DNA of 64,000 nucleotides from Rhizobium aethiopicum (GCF_014197535.1 NZ_JACIFV010000003.1:124001-188000), one strand, 5' to 3'; counted from the stretch's first letter, positions 18,754-28,560 are shown. Notes: a model not told the origin generated them from the letters alone. Numbers and translations are program-made.

Positions 18754-20085
18754 ATGCTGCAACGGATCGAAGACATTGATGCAGCCCTCATCGACAGGTT
18801 GCAGCATTCGGCTTTCAAGTACTTCCTGAAATATTCCAATCCCGAAAATGGCCTGGTGGCTGATACCTCGATCGGCGGCGTGCCGGCGAGCATCGCGGCT
18901 GTCGGCTTCGCCCTTTCCTCCTATCCCGTTGCCGTCGAGCGTTGCTGGATCAGCCGCAAGGAAGCAGCCCAGCGCACGGTCAATACGCTACGTTTCTTCG
19001 CCGAGGCGCGGCAGGGCGAAGAGCGCCATGCGACCGGCCATCGCGGCTTCTTCTACCATTTTCTCCACATGGATAGCGGCAATCGTGCCTGGAACAGCGA
19101 GCTTTCGACCATCGACACGGCGCTGCTCATCGCCGGCGTGCTGACCTCAGCGCAATATTTCAATCGCGAAGACGAGACCGAGACTGATATCCGTGAGCTC
19201 GCGACCTTCATCTACGAACGCGTCGACTGGCGCTGGGCGCTGAACAAGGGCGACACGATTTCCATGGGCTGGAAGCCTTCGTCGGGCTTCCTGCGCTGGC
19301 GCTATCACGGTTTCGACGAGGCGATCATTCTTTATGCGCTGGCACTCGCCTCGCCGACACATCCCGTGCCGCAGTCGAGCTACGACGCCTTCACATCGAG
19401 CTATTCCTGGATGATGTTCGGCGACCAGCCGTATCTCTATGCCGGCCCGCTGTTCATTCATCTGTTCTCGCATGCCTGGATCGATTTCCGCGGCATCCAG
19501 GACAAACCGATGATGGAACGCAACTGGGACTATTTCCGCAACACCCAGGTCGTCATCAACATGCAGCGCGACTATGCCGAGCGCAATCCCGGCGGTTTCG
19601 TCGGCTACAACAGGAACGTCTGGGGCTTTACCGCCTGCGACGGCCCGCCGCCGACCCGGCGCATGCGTGGCGGCCGGCAGCCGAAGGTTCTGGGTTATGC
19701 CGCCCGCGGCGCGCCGCTCGGACCTGATGACGGCACGATCGCACCCTGGACCGCACTCGCCTGCCTGCCCTATGACCGGCAGGCGGCGCTCGACGGCACC
19801 AAGGCGCTTCTGACCACCTATCCGAACCTGCTCTTGGAAGGCGGCTTTCCCGGCGGTTTCAATCCGACCGTGCAGACCAAACGTCCGGAGGGTTGGGTGG
19901 ACGACCGCACCGTCGGCATCGACCAGGGCCTTGTTGTCATGACCATCGAAAACGAGCGTTCCGACTTCATCTGGAAGCTGATGCGGCAATCGCCGGTCAT
20001 CCGCCTCGGACTCGAGCGCGCCGGCTTTACCGGCGGCTGGCTCGAGGGCATCGAGCCGCAAGAGCTGGTGCGCCGGGTCGGCTAA
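18754..20085 (+). CDS. Glucoamylase-domain protein (GH144-like, putative beta-1,2-glucanase)
   Basis: The protein has 443 residues matching the PF10091 'glucoamylase' family. In order: HSAFKYFLKYSNPENGLVAD, ASIAAVGFALSSYPVAVERCW, HRGFFYHFLHMDSGNRAWNSELSTIDTALLIAG, LFIHLFSHAWIDFRGIQD, WGFTACDGP and the C-terminal GIDQGLVVMTIEN. Characterised GH144 enzymes are endo-beta-1,2-glucanases, which is relevant because rhizobia make cyclic beta-1,2-glucans. No signal peptide is seen, so it is presumably cytoplasmic. It converges with the iron-transporter operon, the stops being 2 bp apart. Family is firm; substrate is inferred. Confidence 0.9.
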   Translation: MLQRIEDIDAALIDRLQHSAFKYFLKYSNPENGLVADTSIGGVPASIAAVGFALSSYPVAVERCWISRKEAAQRTVNTLRFFAEARQGEERHATGHRGFFYHFLHMDSGNRAWNSELSTIDTALLIAGVLTSAQYFNREDETETDIRELATFIYERVDWRWALNKGDTISMGWKPSSGFLRWRYHGFDEAIILYALALASPTHPVPQSSYDAFTSSYSWMMFGDQPYLYAGPLFIHLFSHAWIDFRGIQDKPMMERNWDYFRNTQVVINMQRDYAERNPGGFVGYNRNVWGFTACDGPPPTRRMRGGRQPKVLGYAARGAPLGPDDGTIAPWTALACLPYDRQAALDGTKALLTTYPNLLLEGGFPGGFNPTVQTKRPEGWVDDRTVGIDQGLVVMTIENERSDFIWKLMRQSPVIRLGLERAGFTGGWLEGIEPQELVRRVG

Positions 20086-20087
20086 GC

Positions 20088-21125
20088 TCAGCGCTCGAAG
20101 ACGTGCGCCTTGCCTGATATATCCAGGCGAACGAGATCGCCTCGCGAGGGAAGGGCGACACTCGAGGTCTTGATCCGGATCGGCGGCAGGGCAACGCCGT
20201 CGAGCGAGACGGCGACGGTGCAGACCGCGCCGCCGAATTCCACCTCGACAACCCGTCCGCCGTAGTCGCGATCGCTTTCATCGGCAACGACGCGGATCTG
20301 TTCGGGCCGCAGCATGATTTCCGCCTTGCCCTGGCGGCTGCCTTCGACGGCGACATGGCCGAGGGCGCAGTCGGCAAGGCCGTTGCGGATGATGGCCGGA
20401 AGCAGCACGGCATCGCCGAGGAACAGCGCCGTCTCGCGATCCCTGGGATGCAGATACAGGGCTTGCGGCGTTCCCGCCTGAATCAGCCGCCCTTCCCGCA
20501 GGACCGCGACCTGATCGGCAAAACTCAGCGCCTCTTCCTGATCGTGCGTCACGAGAACGGCGGTAATACCGGCCGCCTGCAGGACGCGCGCGACAGCCTT
20601 GCGCATGTTTTCCCGCAAGCCGGTATCGAGCGCCGAGAATGGTTCGTCGAGCAGCATCAGCCGCGGCTTGCGGCCGAGCGCGCGGGCGAGCGCCACGCGC
20701 TGCTGCTGACCGCCGGAAAGCTGATGCGGGCGCCGCGCCAGCATGCCGCGGTCGAGCTCGACCATATCGAGCAGTTCGGCGATGCGCCGCTCACGATCGG
20801 CAGCACCTCGTTCGAAGCCGAAGCCGATATTCTCAGCCACGCTCAAGTGTGGAAACAGCGCGCCATCCTGCGAGACGATGCCGATGCCCCGCTTGTGAGC
20901 CGGCACTGCCGCCGGGCCATCGGCCAGCACGTCGCCATCTAGGGTGACCCTGCCGGCATCGGCCTGCTCGAACCCCGCAATGATGCGCAGCAGCGTCGTC
21001 TTGCCCGAGCCGGACGGCCCGATGACGGCGGTGCGGCTGCCGGCCTGGACGTCGAGCGAAATATCCTTCAGCGCTTGGACAGGCCCGTAGCGCTTGCTGA
21101 TGTTTTCGATCGTAAGCAGCGTCAT
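20088..21125 (-). CDS. Ferric-iron type ABC transporter ATP-binding protein (FbpC-like)
   Basis: This 345-residue ABC ATPase shows Walker [11 protein letters not shown]-loop region [20 protein letters not shown], signature [15 protein letters not shown], Walker [13 protein letters not shown] and H-loop [15 protein letters not shown]-terminal OB/TOBE-type domain ([11 protein letters not shown]) places it in the FbpC/PotA-like group. With the two-domain permease and the FbpA-like binding protein it forms a ferric-ion importer. Its ATG overlaps the permease stop by 4 bp. Confidence 0.93.
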   Translation of the reverse strand: MTLLTIENISKRYGPVQALKDISLDVQAGSRTAVIGPSGSGKTTLLRIIAGFEQADAGRVTLDGDVLADGPAAVPAHKRGIGIVSQDGALFPHLSVAENIGFGFERGAADRERRIAELLDMVELDRGMLARRPHQLSGGQQQRVALARALGRKPRLMLLDEPFSALDTGLRENMRKAVARVLQAAGITAVLVTHDQEEALSFADQVAVLREGRLIQAGTPQALYLHPRDRETALFLGDAVLLPAIIRNGLADCALGHVAVEGSRQGKAEIMLRPEQIRVVADESDRDYGGRVVEVEFGGAVCTVAVSLDGVALPPIRIKTSSVALPSRGDLVRLDISGKAHVFER

Positions 21126-22735
21126 TGGCCGGCGGTCCGTTTCGATTGCGTATAAAGCGTCAGGGTGAGCGGCAGCGACAGCACGACCATCATGAAGGCG
21201 TAAGGCGCGGCCGAGACATAATCGATCTCGCTGGTCAGCGACCAGAATTTCGTCGCCAGCGTATCGACGCCGTTTGGCGAGAGCATCAGCGTCGCCGTGA
21301 GTTCATTGGTAATGCCAAGTGCGGTCAAGGCGACGCTGGCAGCGGCTCCCGGTGCGGCAAGCCGCATGGTGATCTGCCGCACCGCCTGACCGGGCGTGCG
21401 GCCGAGGCCCATCGCGGCGCGCTCCAGCTCCACCGGCGCCTGAGCGATGCTGGCGCGTAAGCCGACCATGGCACGGGGCAGGAAAAGCATCACATAGGCG
21501 ACGAGCAGCGTTGCGAAGGTCTGATAGAGCGGCAGCACGAGGCGCACGGTGATCGTCACCAGCGCCAGCGCCACGACCACGCCGGGCAGCGAGCCGACAT
21601 AATAGTGGCAGGCTTCGAGCACGCGCTGGAAGCGGCCGGGCGCGCGCACGGAGAGCCAGGCCATGGGGGCTGCGGCAGTCGTCGCCAGCACGCCGCCGGC
21701 GAGAGCGAGCGCCATTGTCTGCAGGAAGGCAGTGCCGACCTCGATGCGCCAGATCTCGCTGCCGCCGAGATAGAGCCAGCGGCCGAGCGTCATCAACGGC
21801 ACGCCGAGCGTCAGCACCGCCAGGACGACAGGCAGCAGGATGGCCGGCACCACGAACCAGCCGAGACGCCGGCGATCGGCCGGACGCGGCGAGCCGGGGC
21901 CGACGCGGGCATAACGTTCGTTGCCGCGCAGCAGCACTTCGAGGCCAAGCAGGAAAAGGCAGCAGGCAACGAGCACGCCGCCGAGCATATTGGAGGCCGG
22001 GCTGTTGTAGGAGGATTGGAACTGGTCGACGATCGCGGTTGCGAAAGTATCGAACCGGATCATCACGAACAGGCCGTATTCCGACAGCAGATGCAGCGCA
22101 ATCAGCAGCGAGCCGCCGCAAATGGCAAACCTCAACTGCGGCAGCACGGTGCGGAAGAAGACGCGCCAGGGATTGAGGCCGAGGGAGGCGGCGGCATCCT
22201 CGATGGCCGGATCGAGACGGCGTAGCGCTGCGGCGACCGGCAGATAAAGAAAGGGATAGTAGGCGATAACAGAAACGAAGACGCCGCTCTGGAGGCCGCG
22301 CATGCCGGGAATGAGGCTGACCCAGGCATAGCTGTGCACGAAGGCCGGCACTGCGAGCGGCGCGATCGCCAGCCAGGCCCAGAGCCGGGCGCACGGAATA
22401 TCCGTTCGTTCGGTCAGCCAGGCAAGCGTCACGGCCAGCGCGATCGACAGCGGAATGGTGGCCGATTCCAGGAGAACCGTATTGACGAGGAGTTCGCCGA
22501 CACGTGGCCGGAAGACGAGCGTTTTCACCGTTTCCCAGCCGACATCGTAAGTGATCCAGCCGATGAAGCCGAGCGGCACGAGACTGAAGATCGCGATGAC
22601 GGTCGCGAGAAGCATCACCGGCGCGTGCGGCATGCGCCGGCGCGGCAATAGCATTCGCGCGGCCTTCGGCGCGACCGGCGCCTTGTTGCCGGCTACGAAA
22701 AATCTGTTGTCCTGCAGCAAGGCCGATGCCTTCAT
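21122..22735 (-). CDS. Ferric-iron type ABC transporter permease (FbpB-like, two-domain)
   Basis: This inner-membrane permease of about 537 residues has two concatenated BPD_transp_1 domains (around 12 membrane segments), as in FbpB/SfuB. The EAA loops are [25 protein letters not shown] in the first half and [24 protein letters not shown] in the second. I chose the ATG at 22735. The upstream ATG at 22789 would place a complete transcription terminator (22741-22777) inside the coding region, which is improbable. Confidence 0.92.
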   Translation of the reverse strand: MKASALLQDNRFFVAGNKAPVAPKAARMLLPRRRMPHAPVMLLATVIAIFSLVPLGFIGWITYDVGWETVKTLVFRPRVGELLVNTVLLESATIPLSIALAVTLAWLTERTDIPCARLWAWLAIAPLAVPAFVHSYAWVSLIPGMRGLQSGVFVSVIAYYPFLYLPVAAALRRLDPAIEDAAASLGLNPWRVFFRTVLPQLRFAICGGSLLIALHLLSEYGLFVMIRFDTFATAIVDQFQSSYNSPASNMLGGVLVACCLFLLGLEVLLRGNERYARVGPGSPRPADRRRLGWFVVPAILLPVVLAVLTLGVPLMTLGRWLYLGGSEIWRIEVGTAFLQTMALALAGGVLATTAAAPMAWLSVRAPGRFQRVLEACHYYVGSLPGVVVALALVTITVRLVLPLYQTFATLLVAYVMLFLPRAMVGLRASIAQAPVELERAAMGLGRTPGQAVRQITMRLAAPGAAASVALTALGITNELTATLMLSPNGVDTLATKFWSLTSEIDYVSAAPYAFMMVVLSLPLTLTLYTQSKRTAGQ

Positions 22736-22740
22736 ACGCT

Positions 22741-22777
22741 GAAAAAGGAAGGCAACCGTCTTGGAAAGACAGTTGCC
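22741..22777 (-). terminator. Intercistronic terminator/attenuator between binding protein and permease
   Basis: On the minus strand GGCAACTGTCTT (22777-22766) pairs with AAGACGGTTGCC (22762-22751) around a 3-base loop, followed by TTCCTTTTTC. It lies about 115 bp past the binding-protein stop and immediately before the permease. It would yield abundant monocistronic binding-protein mRNA with read-through for the membrane components. Confidence 0.85.
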
Positions 22778-22893
22778 CGATCCCGTCATGCCCTAAGGTT
22801 TTCTTGAGCCAAAAGCAATAGTTTTGGCTGCTGCAAGCCTGCGGCAGAAAGCCCGAAGCCTCTCCCGCGTAAGTGCTACGACACGCAGAAAGC

Positions 22894-23916
22894 CTAGATC
22901 AGACCTGCCGCCGTCATCAGTTCCACGACCTTCTTGCTGTCCAGCGTCGAAGCTTCGACCTTCGGCGCATTGAGATCGGCAAGCGGGACGAGCTTGTCGT
23001 TGGAAGGGGCGTCCTTGCCGACGGCATATTCATAGGACGTGCCGTTCTTAAGCACGGCCTGACCTGCCTTGCTGGTGACGAATTTCAGGAAAGCCTGCGC
23101 TTCCTTCATGTGCTGCGTGGACTTCAGGACGCCGCCGCCCGAAACGGAAACGAAAGCGCCCGGATCCTGGTTCTTGAAGTAATGCATGCCGACATTCTTG
23201 CTGTTCTCGCCGGTCTTCGCCTGATCGCCGAACCAGTAATAGTGATAGATGACCGCGCCTTCGACTTCACCAGCATTGACGGCCTTCATGGCGACGCTGT
23301 TGCCCTTGTAGGGCGTCGCATTGTCCTTGAGACCCTTCAGCCATGCCTTGGTGGCGTCTTCACCCTTTAGCTGCAGCAGGGCGGCGACGATGGCCTGAAA
23401 GTCGGCGCCGGCGGGCGATGCACCCCAGCGGCCCTTCCAGGCGGGATCGGCGAGGTCGAGCAGCGACTTCGGCAGCTTGTCTTCGCTGAGCTTCGTTTTG
23501 TCATAGGCAAAAACGGTAGAGCGGGCGGCAATGCCGGTCCACATGCCGTCGGCCGGACGATACTGCTCCGGGACCTGATCCAGCGTTTCCTTTTCGACCG
23601 GGGCGAAGAGGCCGGCGCCGTCGACCAGCGTCATGGCCGGCGAATTCTCGGTCAGGAAAACATCGGCGGGCGATGCGTCGCCTTCCTGAATGATCTGGTT
23701 GGCGAACTGCATGTCGCCACCCTGGCGCATGGTGACCTTGATGCCGGTCTCCTTTGTGAAGGCATTGATCCATTCGCGGCCCAGGCTTTCGTGCTGCGCA
23801 TTGTAGACGACGAGACCTTCATCCTGCGCATGGGCGCTGCCTGCGAGCGCCGTGGCGGAGAGAAGCGACGCGGCGAGCGTCAGCACGTGGGAAAAACGGT
23901 TAAAAGCAATAGTCAT
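22894..23916 (-). CDS. Iron ABC transporter substrate-binding protein (FbpA-like)
   Basis: This 340-residue periplasmic protein has a signal peptide (HVLTLAASLLSATALAGSAHAQ, cleavage near residue 30). The start at 23916 has GGAGG five bases upstream, better than the ATG at 23928. The mature N-terminus EGLVVYNAQHESLGREW and the twin-tyrosine VIYHYYWFGDQ are typical of FbpA/FutA ferric-binding proteins, where tyrosines ligate Fe3+. Two TGA-N9-TCA iron boxes upstream support iron regulation. First gene of the operon. Confidence 0.93.
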   Translation of the reverse strand: MTIAFNRFSHVLTLAASLLSATALAGSAHAQDEGLVVYNAQHESLGREWINAFTKETGIKVTMRQGGDMQFANQIIQEGDASPADVFLTENSPAMTLVDGAGLFAPVEKETLDQVPEQYRPADGMWTGIAARSTVFAYDKTKLSEDKLPKSLLDLADPAWKGRWGASPAGADFQAIVAALLQLKGEDATKAWLKGLKDNATPYKGNSVAMKAVNAGEVEGAVIYHYYWFGDQAKTGENSKNVGMHYFKNQDPGAFVSVSGGGVLKSTQHMKEAQAFLKFVTSKAGQAVLKNGTSYEYAVGKDAPSNDKLVPLADLNAPKVEASTLDSKKVVELMTAAGLI

Positions 23917-23965
23917 GATGGCCTCCATGATAATGTCACCCTGCGGGTAAGAGGCGTATATTTTT

Positions 23966-24032
23966 CTTGACTCGCTATTTCAAGTTTCGTCACCAAGAAA
24001 AAAGCATCACGATATCTTGACCCAATATTTCA
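23966..24032 (-). promoter_or_regulatory. Two IRO-type boxes (TGA-N9-TCA) upstream of the iron-binding protein gene
   Basis: Box 1 has TGA at 23968-23970 and TCA at 23980-23982, embedded in the inverted repeat CTTGA-N9-TCAAG (23966-23984). Box 2 has TGA at 24018-24020 and TCA at 24030-24032. Both share TCTTGAC at the left and TATTTCA at the right and lie exactly 50 bp apart. TGA-N9-TCA is the RirA-associated IRO box of rhizobia. They sit 50-120 bp upstream of the iron-binding-protein start. Confidence 0.75.
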
Positions 24033-24062
24033 GATAGCGGGCGAATAAATCTCGATCGAGCC

Positions 24063-24094
24063 AAAAGGCGACGCTCGGCCAGCATCGCCTTTTT
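24063..24094. terminator. Bidirectional terminator-like hairpin after the aldehyde dehydrogenase
   Basis: AAAAGGCGA (24063-24071) pairs with TCGCCTTTT (24085-24093) around a 13-base loop. The flanking A- and T-runs give a U-tail in both directions. It lies 12 bp past the aldehyde dehydrogenase stop and would end the catabolic transcript before the iron operon promoter. Confidence 0.75.
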
Positions 24095-24105
24095 CGCTGC
24101 AATGT

Positions 24106-25644
24106 TTATTCGACGTCGAACTTGACGCCTTGCGCAAGTGGCAGCGTGCTGCCGTAATTGATGGTGTTGGTCGCGCGGCGCATATAGGCCTTCCAGGCAT
24201 CAGAGCCGGATTCGCGTCCGCCGCCGGTCTCTTTTTCACCGCCGAAGGCGCCGCCGATTTCGGCGCCCGAAGGGCCGAGGTTGACGTTGGCGATGCCGCA
24301 ATCCGAGCCGCGCGCCGAGACGAAGGTTTCCGCCTCGCGCACGTCGTTGGTGAAGATCGACGACGACAATCCCTGCGGCACGGCATTGTGGAGCGCCAGC
24401 ACCGCGTCGAAATCGCTGTATTTCATCACGTAGAGAATGGGCGCGAAGGTCTCGTGCTCGACCGGGCCGGTCTGATCGGGCATTTCGACGAGCGCCGGGC
24501 GAACGTAGAAGGCATCGGCGGAGCCATTGTCGACGCGTTCGCCGCCGGTCACCTTGCCGCCGGCCGATGCCGCCTGACCAAGGGCTGCCTGCATCTTCTC
24601 GAAAGCCTGGCCGTCGATCAGCGGCCCCACCAGTGTGCCGGTCTCCAGCGGATTGCCGATGGTGACGGAGCCGTAGGCCTTCTGCAGGCGCGGCACAAGC
24701 TGGTCGTAGACGCTTTCATGGACGAAGAGACGGCGCAGCGTCGTGCAGCGCTGGCCGGCCGTTCCCATGGCGGAGAAGGCGATGCCACGCAGCGTCAGGT
24801 CGAGATCGGCGCTCGGGCAGACGATGGCTGCATTGTTGCCGCCGAGTTCAAGGATGGCGCGGGCAAAACGCTGCGACAGGCGCGGGCCGACGGCGCGGCC
24901 CATGGCCGTCGAGCCGGTGGCGGAAACGAGCGGGATCTTCGGATGGTCGACCAGCACCTCGCCGACGTCGCGGCCGCCGATGATCAAGGTGGACAGATTG
25001 GCGGGGGCCTTGCCGCCCTCAGCAACGAAACGCTTCAGGGCCTTTTCGAACAGCGCCTGCACGGCCAGTGCGGTCAACGGCGTCTTCTCCGACGGCTTCC
25101 AGACGGTGGAATTGCCGCAGACCATCGCCAGCGCCGCGTTCCAAGACCAGACGGCGACCGGGAAGTTGAAGGCGGAAATGATGCCGATCGCGCCGAGCGG
25201 GTGCCAGCTTTCCATCATCCGGTGTTCCGAGCGCTCGGTGGCGATCGTCAGGCCATAGAGCTGGCGCGACAGACCGACGGCGAAATCGCAGATGTCGATC
25301 ATCTCCTGAACCTCGCCGAGGCCTTCGGAGGTGATCTTGCCGACTTCGATCGAGACGAGACGGCCGAGCGCCGTCTTGGCGCTGCGCAGCTCCTCGCCGA
25401 GCAGGCGGATCAGTTCGCCACGCTTCGGCGCAGGCACGGAACGCCATTCGAGGAACGCCTTGTGCGCCTCTTCGATCGCCGCTTTCGTTTCGAAAACGGA
25501 ATGTTCTTTGAGCTTGCCGATCTCCTTGCCGGTGACAGGCGAGGAGACAGACAGTGTGCCGCCCTGATAGCGGCCGGCATCGACGCCGAGTTCGGCGAGC
25601 AGCTTGGCGGTTTCGGTGGCGAGATCGAGGACGGCGATGGTCAT
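24106..25644 (-). CDS. Aldehyde dehydrogenase, L-2-aminoadipate 6-semialdehyde dehydrogenase type (AmaB/ALDH7)
   Basis: This 512-residue NAD(P)-dependent aldehyde dehydrogenase has the catalytic Glu in ARAILELGGNNAAIV and the catalytic Cys in GTAGQRCTTLRRLFVHE. GQRCTTLRR and MMESWHPLGAIGIISAFNFPVAVW are characteristic of the ALDH7/antiquitin clade, which oxidises 2-aminoadipate semialdehyde to 2-aminoadipate in lysine catabolism. The downstream position relative to a pipecolate-oxidase-like gene and a 2-oxoadipate enzyme supports this. It shares the strand and is 45 bp from the FAD gene. Confidence 0.92.
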   Translation of the reverse strand: MTIAVLDLATETAKLLAELGVDAGRYQGGTLSVSSPVTGKEIGKLKEHSVFETKAAIEEAHKAFLEWRSVPAPKRGELIRLLGEELRSAKTALGRLVSIEVGKITSEGLGEVQEMIDICDFAVGLSRQLYGLTIATERSEHRMMESWHPLGAIGIISAFNFPVAVWSWNAALAMVCGNSTVWKPSEKTPLTALAVQALFEKALKRFVAEGGKAPANLSTLIIGGRDVGEVLVDHPKIPLVSATGSTAMGRAVGPRLSQRFARAILELGGNNAAIVCPSADLDLTLRGIAFSAMGTAGQRCTTLRRLFVHESVYDQLVPRLQKAYGSVTIGNPLETGTLVGPLIDGQAFEKMQAALGQAASAGGKVTGGERVDNGSADAFYVRPALVEMPDQTGPVEHETFAPILYVMKYSDFDAVLALHNAVPQGLSSSIFTNDVREAETFVSARGSDCGIANVNLGPSGAEIGGAFGGEKETGGGRESGSDAWKAYMRRATNTINYGSTLPLAQGVKFDVE

Positions 25645-25689
25645 TGTCGTGTTTCCAATCTTATTGTTCTCAGAAGCGCTTGTCGGTTT

Positions 25690-26973
25690 TCAGAAGCGGG
25701 CATCGGCGAAATGGGCGACCTGAGCGCCGGCTTCGTACCATAGTTCCTTGAGCGCACGGAAGCTCGGCTCGGTGGGTGACGTCAGCGGCAGCGGCAGATC
25801 GGCCTCGGCAAGCCGGCCGAGAATATGTTCGGCCAATGTACGGCCGAAGACCGTGCCGGGGGCTATGCCGCGGCCATTATAGCCCGAAAAGCCGATGACA
25901 TTCGGGGCGAATTTGTGGAAGCGCGGCAGCGCATTGTCGGTCATGCCGATCTGGCCATACCATTCGCATTCGAATTCGACATCGCCGATCATGGGAAAGA
26001 GCCGCTTCAGGGCGCGCTTGGCCCAGCCCTTATGCACGGTAAGCCCGGTATTGCGCAGCGCGCCGACGCTGCCGAAAACGAGGCGCCCAGCGTGATCCAT
26101 GCGGAAGGAGGAGAGAATATCCTTGGTGTCCCATGCGCCCTCCCGCCCGGGCAGGATCGACTGACGCAGATTGTGGCCGAGCGGCACGGTGGCGAAATTG
26201 AAATAGGGCAGATAGACCTGCTCGTTGCGCACCTGCTCGAAGGGGCCGGTGCTGTAGGCATCGGTCGCGACGATGATCCAGTCCGCGCAGACTTCGCCCG
26301 TTTCCGTCTTCACGGTCCAGCGGCTGCCGCGGCGCTCGGTTGCGATGACGGGGCTCGATGTATGGATGGCGACTCCCGCCTTGACGGCGGCATGGGCGAG
26401 GCCGCGCGCATAGGCGAGCGGCTGCAGCGTTCCGGCGCGCAGATCGAGCAGCGACGCGGCATAGGCATTGCTGCCGATGCGTCTGGCCGTCTCCGCCGCA
26501 TCGAGCAGTTTCACGGGCGCGCCGCGGGCAGACCATTGCGCCGCGCGCTCCTCGATCTCCTTCAGCCCGTCGGCGCCGACGGCGCAGTGCAGCGTGCCGT
26601 TGCGCTCGAGTTCGCAGGCGATCCCGTGTTTATCGATCAGCTCCATGACGAGCTTCGGCGCATTGCCGAGCAATTCGAGCAGGCGTTCGCCATGGACCGG
26701 TCCGAGCACGCCCGGCAGGTCGCTGGGCATCACCCACATGCCGGCATTGATCAGGCCGACATTGCGCCCTGCACCGCCGAAGCCGATCTCTTTCGCCTCC
26801 AGCAGCACCACCTTCGACCCGGCTTCGGCAAGATGCAGGCCGGAGGACAGGCCGGTATAGCCGCCGCCGACAATGACGACGTCTGCCGATATCGCACCTT
26901 GGAGAGGCGAGGTCGCCGGCGGTTCGCCGGCGGTCTTTTCCCAGAGGCCGTGGGAGCGCGGATCATTCAGCAT
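25690..26973 (-). CDS. FAD-dependent oxidoreductase (AmaA-like L-pipecolate oxidase candidate)
   Basis: This 427-residue DAO-family flavoprotein has the N-terminal dinucleotide fold VVIVGGGYTGLSSGLHLAEAG and, near the C-terminus, GFSGYNGRGIAPGTVFG for flavin closure. The family covers glycine/sarcosine/pipecolate/glutamylputrescine oxidases. Between an ALDH7-type dehydrogenase and an HglS-type enzyme, the best fit is AmaA, oxidising L-pipecolate to piperideine-6-carboxylate. A gamma-glutamylputrescine oxidase role is the main alternative. No signal peptide or membrane segment is seen. Confidence 0.85.
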   Translation of the reverse strand: MLNDPRSHGLWEKTAGEPPATSPLQGAISADVVIVGGGYTGLSSGLHLAEAGSKVVLLEAKEIGFGGAGRNVGLINAGMWVMPSDLPGVLGPVHGERLLELLGNAPKLVMELIDKHGIACELERNGTLHCAVGADGLKEIEERAAQWSARGAPVKLLDAAETARRIGSNAYAASLLDLRAGTLQPLAYARGLAHAAVKAGVAIHTSSPVIATERRGSRWTVKTETGEVCADWIIVATDAYSTGPFEQVRNEQVYLPYFNFATVPLGHNLRQSILPGREGAWDTKDILSSFRMDHAGRLVFGSVGALRNTGLTVHKGWAKRALKRLFPMIGDVEFECEWYGQIGMTDNALPRFHKFAPNVIGFSGYNGRGIAPGTVFGRTLAEHILGRLAEADLPLPLTSPTEPSFRALKELWYEAGAQVAHFADARF

Positions 26974-27040
26974 GACACAGTCCGATCGGATTGAAACCGG
27001 ACTACTCTAGCGCATAAGAACAGGTGTTGAAGCGGCGATT

Positions 27041-28453
27041 TCACGCAACGGTCCTCAGCTGCAGGCCCGCGAGCCCGAGCGCCTGCAGCGCCGCATCCAG
27101 CGATGCGGCCTGCCGCTCCGCATAAAGCGCCAGTTCGTCCTGAACGGTCGCTCCAAGTGCGGTCTCGAAGGCGTCGCGGTTCGAGCGCGTTGCATAATTC
27201 TGCTGCTGGTCGGTGCCGAGATTCGACTGGAAGATGCCGGCCGCGCTGACGGGCAGGAAGTCTTCGTAGACAATCGGCGCAAAGGCGAGGTAGCCCTTGG
27301 TGACAAGCGCTTCGGGATCGCGCGGCAGTGTTCCGGCGACGGAGGCGGCGATGCCTGCAGGCGTGGCGGAATAACGGAAGAAGGCGAGATCCTGCTTGCG
27401 CAACTCATCCCAGCTGTCCGGCAGCGCCTTGAAGCGCTCGGCCAGTTCCTGATCATAGGCGCCGGCTTTGGAGCCGCCGGCGCCGACCTGCACCTCGCCG
27501 CGAACCGACGCAAGCAGCCGGTCGTAGAGCGCCCGGCCCTTCGCCGTCAACGCCACGCCGCGCTGTTCGATCTCGCCGAAGCGGGCGGTGTGTGTGCCCT
27601 GGACCGCGCCCTCGTTACCTGAGAAGACGATCGCCTCCTCCAGCGCCTTGAAGCTCGTCTGCCGCAGCAGGATGTCGCACTGCCGGCGCGGCGGCCCTTC
27701 GATGACGGCCTTCGGGGTAATGCCGCGTTCCGGCATGCGCGCCTGGACGGCATCGATATCGAGCGTGCGCGGCGTCAAGTGGTTGATGTGCGGCCCCTTG
27801 AAGCTGACGACGTCGGCGATCAGCCGATGCGCATCGTGCAGGCGCTTGTAGGTTTCGGCGCTGACAGTCGCCTCGCCGTGCCAGCGGAAGGTTTCAAGCG
27901 CCTCAGCGACAAATTCGCTCGCTTCTGCCTCGGTCAGGCCGCCATTCTGCTCGTGACGCTCGATCAGCGCGACGGCGCGCGGCGTATAGATGCGCCGCTT
28001 GGCCAAAATGGCCTCGGCCTCCCGGCGCAGATTTTCATCCTCGATCAGTTCCAGGCGCAGCAGCGAGGTGAAGACGCGGAACGGATTGGTGTTCAGCGCC
28101 GTCTCGTCGATCGGCCGGAAGCAGGTGGAATGAACCGGCACGCCGGCAACCGAAAGATCGTAATAACCGACCGCCTGCATGCCCATGACGGTAAACAGCC
28201 GGCGGATGGTGAAAAGCTCTTCCGCCGTGCCGAGGCGGATGGCGCCGTGGCGCTCGATATCGATGCGCTCCAGTTCGCCGGCGCCGGCGAGGCGTTCGCG
28301 TAGAGCGGGGTCCTTTTCGAGGCAGCCGGCATTCACCTCCGCCACCAGTTCGATCAGCGTGCCATATTGCGGCACCTCCGTCCGGTACATCTGCGACATC
28401 GCCTCGGTGAACAGCGAACGGATACGGTCTGTGGAAACGAAGGCTTGCGGCAT
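27041..28453 (-). CDS. 2-oxoadipate dioxygenase/decarboxylase (HglS family, DUF1338)
   Basis: The protein has 470 residues starting at MPQAFVSTDRIR; the ATG at 28453 has GGAG ten bases upstream, and the frame farther upstream crosses the operator region. Family features are GVPVHSTCFRPIDE (metal His108 and Arg113), GPHINHLTPR (second metal His) and FGEIEQRGVALT (metal Glu). Characterised HglS is an Fe(II)-dependent enzyme that converts 2-oxoadipate with O2 to D-2-hydroxyglutarate in lysine degradation. With the aldehyde dehydrogenase and FAD gene it gives a route from pipecolate toward 2-oxoglutarate. It is divergent from LysR. Confidence 0.92.
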   Translation of the reverse strand: MPQAFVSTDRIRSLFTEAMSQMYRTEVPQYGTLIELVAEVNAGCLEKDPALRERLAGAGELERIDIERHGAIRLGTAEELFTIRRLFTVMGMQAVGYYDLSVAGVPVHSTCFRPIDETALNTNPFRVFTSLLRLELIEDENLRREAEAILAKRRIYTPRAVALIERHEQNGGLTEAEASEFVAEALETFRWHGEATVSAETYKRLHDAHRLIADVVSFKGPHINHLTPRTLDIDAVQARMPERGITPKAVIEGPPRRQCDILLRQTSFKALEEAIVFSGNEGAVQGTHTARFGEIEQRGVALTAKGRALYDRLLASVRGEVQVGAGGSKAGAYDQELAERFKALPDSWDELRKQDLAFFRYSATPAGIAASVAGTLPRDPEALVTKGYLAFAPIVYEDFLPVSAAGIFQSNLGTDQQQNYATRSNRDAFETALGATVQDELALYAERQAASLDAALQALGLAGLQLRTVA

Positions 28454-28470
28454 CTTGGAAAACTCCGGCT

Positions 28471-28560
28471 CATTCCGTTTTTGCAGGATGAATCTCTTTA
28501 CAATCGTCAGAAAGCCGAAAATATCGACATTTCGGAAATAGCTCATTCTGAAACGGAATG
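28471..28560. promoter_or_regulatory. Divergent promoter region with a 10-bp inverted repeat
   Basis: CATTCCGTTT at 28471-28480 is repeated exactly inverted as AAACGGAATG at 28551-28560, the copies lying just inside each divergent gene start. The second overlaps the LysR initiation codon and also forms ATTC-N7-GAAT with neighbouring bases. Spacing (70 bp between arms) and symmetry suggest looping or dual-site binding by the LysR. Confidence 0.65.
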
